Assembly (NCBI GenBank): GCA_003990745.1
Contig: RBNI01001378.1
Location: forward strand, 1-22,736
Reading direction: 5' to 3'
Source of the DNA: Jimgerdemannia flammicorona
Taxonomy: Eukaryota; Mucoromycota; Endogonomycetes; Endogonales; Endogonaceae
Length of the DNA stretch: 22,736 nt
Below, one piece after another: positions 15,442 through 22,736 of the stretch; the stretch's first letter is position 1; every line of letters begins with the position of its first letter. A model generated the notes under the pieces. That model was not told where the DNA came from and ran no database searches. It saw only the letters and a list, made by a program, of their open reading frames with translations. Position numbers and translations under genes: made by a program.

Positions 15442-15541
15442 GCAGGTGATTTCCAGATTTGTTTAGAGGTTATATATAATTTTGATGGCTTGTTCAGAGG
15501 GTGACATGTGATTTCTGTGACTTGGTGGTTGTATACTTACA

Positions 15542-15546
15542 CTTGG
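15542..15546 (+). repeat. 5-bp target duplication CTTGG, right of the solo LTR
   Basis: Matches 13492-13496. Integrase homology of C resumes directly after it. Confidence 0.8.
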
Positions 15547-16200
15547 TCACTAATAATGATCTTAGAAAGACTATAATAGCAGAAAATATTGTCAAACAAG
15601 AGTGTGACTATATTTGGTGCAGTTGTAGTTATATTAGTTAATACAAAGTAGGCTTATTTGCTGAGATAGTCCATGAAGACAATAATTGTATCTTTCTTAT
15701 TCTTAGTTTAGGGTAGTTATATAATGAAGTCTATAGAGATTTATTTCCAATTAGTAGATGATACTAAGATGGAGTAGAGTAGGCTAGATTTTACTAATAT
15801 TGAGGACTTATTATATTAGTAGATATCATAGAAGGTAATATAGATCTTTAGTTGATCTACCATATAGAGCCAATAGAAGTTTCAGGAAATAACTATATAA
15901 CATTTGTCAAATCCTAAATATCCAGCTATAGGAGTATTATGATATTCAAATAAGATAGTTCTTTGGAGGTCTCAATTGTTTAGAACATACAATCTGTCCT
16001 TATAGTAGATAGTATTATCCTTTAGTTGGTATTGATAATACTGAGAGTACTTGTTAGTATTATTACTGCTCAGAATTTCTCAGAGTACTTGAGCTTCTTT
16101 ATCATCAGTATATACTATGATAATTTGTTCTATAATGGAGTTGATAACTAAGGTGAGAGTTTAGAAAACTTCTTTGATTGGTAGTCTGGAGATTGCATTG
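15547..16200 (-). pseudogene. Integrase N-terminal half of element C (split)
   Basis: Minus-strand translation around 15700-15760 gives TNWK, ISIDFIITLPKLR, matching HNWDQIAIDFIVQLPKTK in A, and retains the first catalytic Asp. Further upstream in the gene (15780-15990) the FYWL... segment corresponds to the FYWPKI region of the zinc-binding domain. Many TAA and TAG codons interrupt it. Confidence 0.72.
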
Positions 16201-16640
16201 ACAACAATATTTTCCTTACTAGAGCAATACTGAATTTTATAATCAAAGTTGGTAAGGACTTTCATCCATCTGGCTTACTTCTGGGAAAGGGTAGTCTGGG
16301 TCTTGATATTGACTAATAATTTGTAGTCTATTAAGATAGTAAAGTGTGCTCCTTTGAGGTAGGATCAGAGTGTCTATGATGGCTAATATTTCTTTCTCAT
16401 GGGTTGCATAGTTGATTTTAGTATCATTGAACTTACAGAAGTAGTAGGCCACAGGATGTCCTTCTTACATGAGTACTACTCTAAGAGCTAGGTCAGAGGC
16501 ATTAATAGTAACTTTATAAGAGAGGACAGGATTTGCTACTTAAAGTACTGGAGTAATTATCAAGACATTATTTAGAGCCTAGAAGACTGTATATTGTTCA
16601 GATTCCCAATTTACAAGATTATTAAAGTTCTTTTCTTGCT
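16201..16640 (-). pseudogene. Decayed RNase H of element C
   Basis: An open stretch at 16243-16452 reads AYYFCKFNDTKINYATHEKE then ILAII, matching VAYLSQKLKPAETRYTIHEKE and LLAIV in A, with the catalytic Glu kept. Flanking parts are interrupted by stops. Confidence 0.78.
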
Positions 16641-17700
16641 TTGTGATCTAGGGCTGTTCTTCTTTCTTACTGTACTTAGTCATTTGGATAAGAACAATAG
16701 TGATCTTGATAAAGTTTACAACAAATTGTCAGTAATAGTTTGCTAGTCTTAGGAATAACTAGAGATCTTTTAGCTTCTTAGGTCTGGGCCAATCCTTGAT
16801 TGTGGAGATTTTGCTAGAGTCTACTTTGATTCTATTGGGAGTATATAACAATGTGTCCAAGAAATTGGATTTCCTTCAGAAGGAATTCACATTTGCTGAG
16901 TTTTGTAAAGAGTCAGTTTTCTCAAAGCTTCAGTAGTACTAGTTTAAGATATTCAAGATGTTTTTCCAGAGTTTTGCTGAAGACTAAGATGTCATCAATA
17001 TAGACAATAACAAATTTGTCTAAATATAGATACAGGATAGTATTCATCAGTATCTGGAAGATTGTGGGAGCATTAGTTAAGCCAAAGGATATATATAATC
17101 AAGAACTTGCAATGTCTATAGTAAGTTTGGAAAGTAGTTTTATAGATATCTTCTGCTTTTATACAATTTTTCAATAACTATTTTGCAGGTCAAAAGAGCT
17201 TATAAACTATGAGTTGGTAAGCCTATTGAATATTTTATTGATTCAGAGTAGAGGGCAATAGTTCTTGATGATCTATTAATTGAGATCATGGTAATCAATG
17301 TATATTTATAGATCTCTTTCTTTCTTAACAACAAAGAGGACTGATACAATATACAGTGATATACTGGGTTTAATGAATCTTTATTTCAGAAGTTCATTAA
17401 TCTCTTTCTTGAGTACATTAATTTCTCTTAGAGACATGTAGTAGATTGACTTGAAGGCTGATTTGACATCTGGGATAGTCTTGATGGCATGGTCTACTAC
17501 TCATTGAGGTGGTAGGTCTTTTAGAAGTTTCTTTGGGAATATGTCTCAGAATTTCTAAAATAAGGGTCTAACATAGCTGTCAACTTTGGAAAAGTCTTCT
17601 TTGAGGCTTTTTGGTTTTCTTTTGAATAGTCAGATAGAGATAGTAAGGAGAGGATATTTTTTAACTAATTTCTTAAGTTGTAGTTTGTTGATATAGATGA
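16641..17700 (-). pseudogene. Decayed reverse transcriptase of element C
   Basis: YIDD is intact at 16991-17002 within KFVIVYIDDILVFSKT. The corresponding plus-strand copy in B has YIDN. The PFGLTN region and the LLEQGF-type N-terminal part are recognisable but carry stops. The sequence is the inverted counterpart of 11161-12412, without the MITE. Confidence 0.85.
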
Positions 17701-18290
17701 TCTTAGGGCCAGGATTACTAGAACTGAGTGGGTCTTTTTTATCTTATAGTTTGAAATTGTGGTATCCTTTATTGATGGTTAGAGAATGGTTTACCTAATC
17801 AATCATGGGATTCTCTTGTTTTAACCATGGGGTCCCAAGGATGATTTAATTGTCAGAAAGTAGTATAATTTAGAGTATAATATGTATTCAGTAGTTATCA
17901 ATTCAGAAGATTAGGTTGTAGACTTCCTTGCTAATAATATATGAGATTCCATCAGCTATAGCAACTGCTTGAGTCTGTTGTACCAAAGAGGTCAGGACCT
18001 TGATCTGTTAGCTGTTTCTTTATTGATAAAGTTATCTGAGATACTACTGTCTATCATAATCTTAATAGGTGCTCAGTTGATAAAAACTTGGAGTATAAGC
18101 AGTTTGTCTGATCCAATGGTGGTAATTTCAGTTATAGGAGCTTTTTTTCTATTGATTCTCCTTTGGGCCAATTTATTGACACAAAAGAAGCAATTGTCAA
18201 TTATTTGAGAAGAGTACATTCTAATGCTATGGAGGGCATTGGCCACTTGGTACAAATCTATCTTTAATTTTCTTATAGAATTGTTCTTCC
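17701..18290 (-). pseudogene. Decayed protease and Cys-rich module of element C
   Basis: The stretch 18073-18255 reads LHSIRMYSSQIIDNCFFCVN then KLAQRR, matching the dUTPase-protease linker module of A, with a C-x2-C pair (CFFC) kept. The protease core reads DSSISDNFINKE at about 18015-18060, with DSS where an active protease has DSG or DTG. The ILG region is near 17830-17860. Confidence 0.72.
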
Positions 18291-18725
18291 TTATTTATGG
18301 TAGATTGAGCAGGAGCCTTGTTTGATGAGTTAAATCCTTTAGATTCTTGAAATATGGCCAGTAGTTCAGGAACTTTCTTGACTATCAGAGTTGATTCGAT
18401 TTTCTTAAATAAGATCTGGGCAATACAGAAACTGATGGAGATCTTGAAGAGTATCTAACTATAGTTTCAGATGAGAATAATGATTTTACCTATATAATCC
18501 TCATCAATGACTTCTTCTTTTACTGAAAGTTCTTTCAATGCTAGGCTATTGTAATAGTATATTCTTCCAATATATCCTTCAGGGATTTGAATGCTAATTT
18601 CTGTATAAATTTACTTGACTTCTCAGTTGGAAACTCTAGCTTCTTTGGCTATATATAGATTATATCCAGCTACTTTTTAGCTTCCTTTGATTGGGGTCTT
18701 GGCAGTTGGTCTTAACTTGACAAAG
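18291..18725 (-). pseudogene. Decayed dUTPase of element C
   Basis: Motifs in order: VAGYNLYIAKEA (motif 1, Asp changed to Asn), YNSLALKELS (motif 2), EVIDEDYIGKI (motif 3 with canonical Asp and Tyr) and FKISISFCIAQI (motif 4 region). It is the inverted counterpart of 10195-10625. The AGYxLY and DEDYxG strings match ordinary dUTPases more closely than the version in A. Confidence 0.8.
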
Positions 18726-20740
18726 TTCAGTGTTTTGGTAGTTAGATTGTTGAGGTAGTATAGGGTAGTAATAGTTGCTCATATTGCTGTTCAGGGTTTT
18801 TGATTAGGGTAGGCACTGGCCATATATTCTGTCTTTCAGCAATAGAAGCATACTCTGCTTCTATAAAGTTCATTTCTTTCTCCTTTAGTGAGTTTCTTGA
18901 AGATACTTAGCTGGATAGGTTTAGAATTTCAGAGTATCTATGAGATAGATATAGAGAGAGCTTAGGATACTTTATACTTAGGTTCTTCTTTCTTAGTCCA
19001 AGTCTTTTCCTTATTATTGAATTATCTTTGAGGCAGAATTGGTCCAGCTATTAGAATTTACTTGACCATAGTCTTGATTCTTGCCAGATACCATTATTAG
19101 TGATCACAATCAACTAGAAGTTCTTGTTCTTAAATTTTTCTTGTAAGTCATTCAGGTAGTACATTGAATAAATGGTCAGCTCTTATACTATTTTATGCTT
19201 CATCATTGGCAATATATCCTAGGCCAATGGTGTTCAAGAGTGACTCAAGTTTTATATAAAAGGTTTCAAATTTCTCCTTACTATGTATATCAAATTTGAG
19301 GTTGCAGAGTTTTACTCAAGATTTAGTAATCAGATTTTCACTGCAGTATTGAATAATCCTGAATTATTTGAGTCCAGGGACTACAGGATGGTTTCCATAT
19401 TCTAGGGTATTATTTGCTATATTCTGGACTATTACTACAGGTTGAGTGTCCCATGTGAGGGATTTTTCAGAAAGGGTTTGCTACTATTCTTTAGCAGATT
19501 CTTAGAAAAATATAACAACTTAACAGATATAGGCTGTAGTAGTAGCAAAGAGTTGTTCCAGAGTATAGTCTTGATTATTTATCAGAAGGTGGTCAGTAAC
19601 TCACTCATTAGTCCATTAGTTGACTTTGAAGTTGGTATCAACTATACTAATAAAACTTTGGACTTCCTGTATAGTACTATTGAAGATAAATAGGCTCAGA
19701 CTTTTTGTTGGTCAGGCTTGTTCAGTTAAGACAGTAATGGTTACTACTATTATAGCTACCTGGGCTATGAGGTCTAGAATCTGTTGATTACTATATTGTT
19801 TACTAAAAGTGATTAGACTATTGGTAATAGTATTACTGGTAAAACTTGAGGTACTGGTGCAGAGTATGATGGTGTTCTTTGAGTCTGTATAAGTTGCTGG
19901 AGTAATTGTTGTAAGTCTGGAGTAAAGGCTTGATAGATAACTATCTGTTACTATGTAGGTGTATTTTATTCTGATGGAGGTATATCTTCTTCAGTAGTAT
20001 ATTTGAGATTGAATTCACTGAGATACTCCTCTTTCTCTTGGCTTTGGTCTTTGTATAATTGAGTTTGCTCAGTATTAAAGTAGATAAAATTAGTTGTATA
20101 TCAGATTTCAAATGGACTTAATTCAAAATCTGGTTCTGGTTCAGTATTGGTCTCAGTTTCAGATAGAGTAGTAGCTAAGCCTGCTTCTGATTCAGGATCA
20201 GATTATTGATGAAGGGTTTCTCTTACTTCTTCTTTAAGGATATGGTGGATCTTATAATTCTGGAAGTAGTAGTATAAGATAGTCTTGGTCCTTATATAGT
20301 AAAAGTTGATAGAGTTGAGCTACTTGGCTACAGAGGCTTAGACTTTGTGAGAAACTAAGACTGGAAAGACAGCTGCTGGTTGTCCTAGATCACTCAGGTT
20401 TGTAGAGTTGATATAACTCTTGTTGAGAAGAGTAAAGAAGGCTTCTATAAGACCTTTTTTATCTCAACTTGAAGGGTATAGAGCAAGAAGTTTAGTATAT
20501 AGAGTTTCACCTATCTGCTGATTTAATTAGAGTACTTTTTTTTATAAATAAAGTCTGTTCTACTATTGCAGGTGTGGAGATCAAATTGTTCTTATATATC
20601 AGGTTCAATTCTCTCTAGATTGTTAGATAGTTCAGAATAAATTCCAGTTCAGAGGTTGGGCTTTATACCAACTTGTAGAAATTCTCATAGAGGTTTATAG
20701 TGGAGTGAGGAAGTATCTTGAAGTAGAATTGGATTGTAAA
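18726..20740 (-). pseudogene. Decayed gag and nucleocapsid of element C
   Basis: The region 18780-19780 is the inverted counterpart of 9130-10180 in B; the reverse complement of 19490-19680 and 9230-9430 agree over most bases with mostly transition differences. Gag-like strings around 19640-19690 correspond to FINAVDTGYRANQW in A. Beyond 19800 this copy extends further into the N-terminal half of gag, which B lacks. Stops are frequent. The plus-strand open frame at 19442-19693 is antisense to it and not a gene. Confidence 0.72.
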
Positions 20741-20752
20741 CTGCTACTACTA
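20741..20752 (-). other. Decayed primer-binding site of element C
   Basis: Plus strand CTGCTACTACTA followed by AGT and then the LTR TG corresponds to CACTGCTACCA, AGT, TG in element A. The position and three-base spacer are conserved; differences include C-to-T changes. Confidence 0.6.
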
Positions 20753-20755
20753 AGT

Positions 20756-22736
20756 TGTAAGAGGGTTACTTATTAGAGTAACTATTACATAGTTCTAGAA
20801 GAGTTTTCTAGAAGTTCTGGATATTCTGGAAGACTATTTCTTTAAGGTTAAGATCAATTTCATATAGAGTATATCTTCTATGCTTATTGATTTCAAGATC
20901 AGACTAGTTCTAGATATGTATTTAGGATTTTCTATATTTTAGGAAGTTCAAGAAACTAAGATCAGCTTAGTTGAATTGATGTATTGCTGTAGACAATATC
21001 TAATTAGGAAATTTTGTAACATGGTTAGGAGTAGGCTCTAATAGAGTGTGGATTACTTAAGAGTAGTTTGTGAGTTATTAAATAGGTTTATTTACTATTT
21101 ATGATATTGCTATACTAGGAGTAGTTATGTAAAGAGATACATATTGTGAGAAAGTATTCAGGAGTTGTATGTTTAGATTGTTTGAGTCTGAGATTTTAAG
21201 GTCTGGGAGAGGGGATATTTATACTAATGGGGAACTATCTAGACTATACTAAATATGGATATAGTACTTAGTGCCTTGCTGAGTTAGAATGCAGTTATAT
21301 AGTATAAGTGTAAACTGATATATCAAAAGATTATCTAACTACTAAGTCAGTATACAGTTATATCATATAAGGCTAATCTAACTATACTAATAATTACTAA
21401 GCTATTATGAATTTAGATACTATCTGGGTAGTCTTTGATGATATTACTATTGATAACATTATCTCTAATAAAGTAGTCATTTAGAAAGAGTGGTTCTTAG
21501 ATTACTTCTCTCTGTTTACTCAGATAATAATATATTAGGACCTCATCACTATTCCATAGAATAGTATCATCTGTCTTATATACTGGATATAGAGTTGGTA
21601 GGCAAAGGAGAGGTATATCATCTTTGCTTTTATTGGATTTGCTGTCTGCATATCTTCTATAAGTTACAGCACTATGTATTGCTGGGTTGTAGTAAGCTAA
21701 TAGCTATACTTCATATCACTCATACTTGGGTGGTGAAGTTATTGGTTTGATCTCAAGAGTTGTCTAAAGGTACAGGTTGTATTCTCTGGTTTTCTCATTA
21801 TAGTTGAAGTAATCAGATATAAATATAGATTAATACTTATATTAGTGGTCATTATTCCAATAGATCTCATAGGTGGTTATAAACTGTTATAAGTTTATTA
21901 GCAAGGTTAGTGGGGTGATCAGGGCTAGCAGAGATCCTTGGCTAGAGATCATATTAGTATTAGAGAAATTGTTATCTTCTACTTCATCATTATCTAACTA
22001 GATTATATCATAGATATCCTTCATAGTATATCCAACTTGAGGCATTTGCAGGATATAGTCATCAGAGTGTGAGAAGGTTCTGTTTATAGTCTGAATATAC
22101 TCAATGTACTTATAATTGAGTTCTTATATCATATTGTCAATTTGGCCATAGGACAAGGTAGTGACTATTTCAGTAGTAATAACTCAGAAGTAGAGAATAA
22201 AGGTGCTATACTCATAAAAGAGTTCTTGGTATTTGTTAGCAATGAGTTTCTAGTATTGAGACATTTGGATAATATCTATATTATAGTGATGTTCAACTAT
22301 ATCTTCTAGAAGGTGGCCAATCTGATAGTAGCTTGAGATTTGTCTAATTTAGTAAGCTTCACTCAGCATATTCAGGATATTCCATCAGGCTTCTATAAAG
22401 TAGAGAAATACTAGACTATGGATATTTATAAGGGGCAGAATAGGTGTGACTTGGTTGATAATAGTATTCCAAATATCAGCATAGATGTAGTTGTAGATCT
22501 TAGTGGTCATATTTGTATATATATTCAAAAGTTGTGATTGTTTGTTTGGTTTGTTGTAGTTCTCTATTTAAGTACTCAGTATATATATATTTGGTCCTGA
22601 TTGGTAAGATTCTGTTTATATAAATCTTGTACATATTTCATGACTTTGAGTTGACTCAACTTTGTGTTCTGTGACTTTAGTTTGACTCAGCTTCATAATC
22701 TTACATATGATTTCCAGATTTATTCAGAGGGTGATA
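20756..22736 (-). repeat. 5' LTR of element C (runs out of the window)
   Basis: It starts TGTAAGAGGGTTAC directly beside the primer-binding site and matches the solo LTR 13497-15541 almost to its end. About 40 bp should lie beyond the window. It has lost nearly all CpG, in contrast to three in the solo LTR. A TATA-like box lies at about 21212-21225. Confidence 0.86.
21430..22700 (-). pseudogene. LTR-embedded reading-frame remnant, 5' LTR copy of C
   Basis: This is the counterpart of 14210-15441. Strings such as ADIWN, NIHSLVFLYF, ISSYYQIGHLLEDI and MSQY are recognisable between stops. Because this LTR sits next to the primer-binding site and gag, the frame here cannot be an internal gene downstream of pol; it belongs to the LTR itself. 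Confidence 0.55.

Larger units (their letters stand above)
13497..15541 (-). repeat. Solo LTR of the B/C family, 2045 bp
   Basis: It opens TGTAAG and closes CTTACA, a perfect 6-base inverted end, with 5-bp target duplication CTTGG on both sides, and sits within the integrase of C. Its sequence matches 20756-22736, which starts at the primer-binding site of C, so it is an LTR of that family. No internal element sequence accompanies it, as expected after LTR-LTR recombination. It has a TATA-like box at about 13986-13994 (GGGTATTTATAC context) and, unusually, remnants of a long reading frame in its U3 part. Three CpGs were seen (near 13671, 14515 and 14987). Confidence 0.88.
12413..22736 (-). 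mobile_element. Element C: decayed dUTPase chromovirus, minus strand, with 2-kb LTR
   Basis: Reading leftwards from 20756: 5' LTR (20756 to beyond the window), primer-binding site, gag, dUTPase, protease, RT, RNase H, integrase and chromodomain. The integrase is split by a solo LTR at 13497-15541. The 3' LTR is missing or reduced to a few bases at about 12413-12425, where plus-strand fragment B begins. Every gene carries many stops, and only one CpG was found between 15547 and 20755. It belongs to the same family as B and is related to A at protein level. Confidence 0.88.

Noticed and set aside
13497..15541. 2-kb block as an internal gene of element C
   Set aside because: TG...CA ends, target duplication, and the same sequence starting at the primer-binding site at 20756 show it is an LTR.
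19442..19693. Plus-strand open frame of 83 codons
   Set aside because: Antisense to the decayed gag of C; its mirror frame (9222-9566, minus) is antisense to gag in B.

Overview
The window is entirely repeat DNA from a eukaryote, most likely a filamentous fungus. It is built of nested Ty3/gypsy LTR retrotransposons of the chromovirus type (integrase followed by a chromodomain), and the older copies show transition-type decay like repeat-induced point mutation (RIP) or loss of methylated CpG. I see no ordinary host gene, no complete tRNA or rRNA gene and no CRISPR array. The species cannot be named from the sequence.

Layout. (1) 1-9077, minus strand: a nearly complete element, here called A. 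Its 5' LTR is 8250-9077 (828 bp, TGTATA/TGTAAT...ATTACA type ends). Its 3' LTR is 1-677 and is cut by the window edge. It has a primer-binding site at 8235-8246 and a polypurine tract at 678-690. Gag, zinc knuckle, dUTPase, a Cys-rich module, protease, RT, RNase H, integrase and chromodomain all lie in one reading frame (8148 down to 2167). Five in-frame stop codons interrupt it, with no frameshift. A separate open frame (689-1519/1648) lies between pol and the 3' LTR. (2) 9078-about 12412, plus strand: B, a decayed gag-to-RT fragment of a related element. A is inserted in its gag, and a 335-bp hAT-like MITE (11534-11868, 8-bp target duplication) is inserted in its RT. (3) About 12413-22736, minus strand: C, a decayed element of the same family as B. 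It runs from chromodomain (12650) to primer-binding site (20741) and a roughly 2-kb 5' LTR that starts at 20756 and leaves the window. A 2045-bp solo LTR of that family (13497-15541, target duplication CTTGG) splits its integrase gene.

How the parts work together. A encodes what a chromovirus needs for particle formation, reverse transcription and chromodomain-guided integration, plus a dUTPase and a downstream accessory protein of unknown role. The most interesting observation is that remnants of a similar accessory reading frame lie inside the long LTR of the B/C family. They occur in the solo LTR and also in the LTR next to C's primer-binding site, so that protein was LTR-encoded, while in A it sits just outside the LTR with its own TATA-like box. 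CpG content gives a relative order of insertion: B and C have almost no CpG, the solo LTR has a few, and the MITE and A have many.
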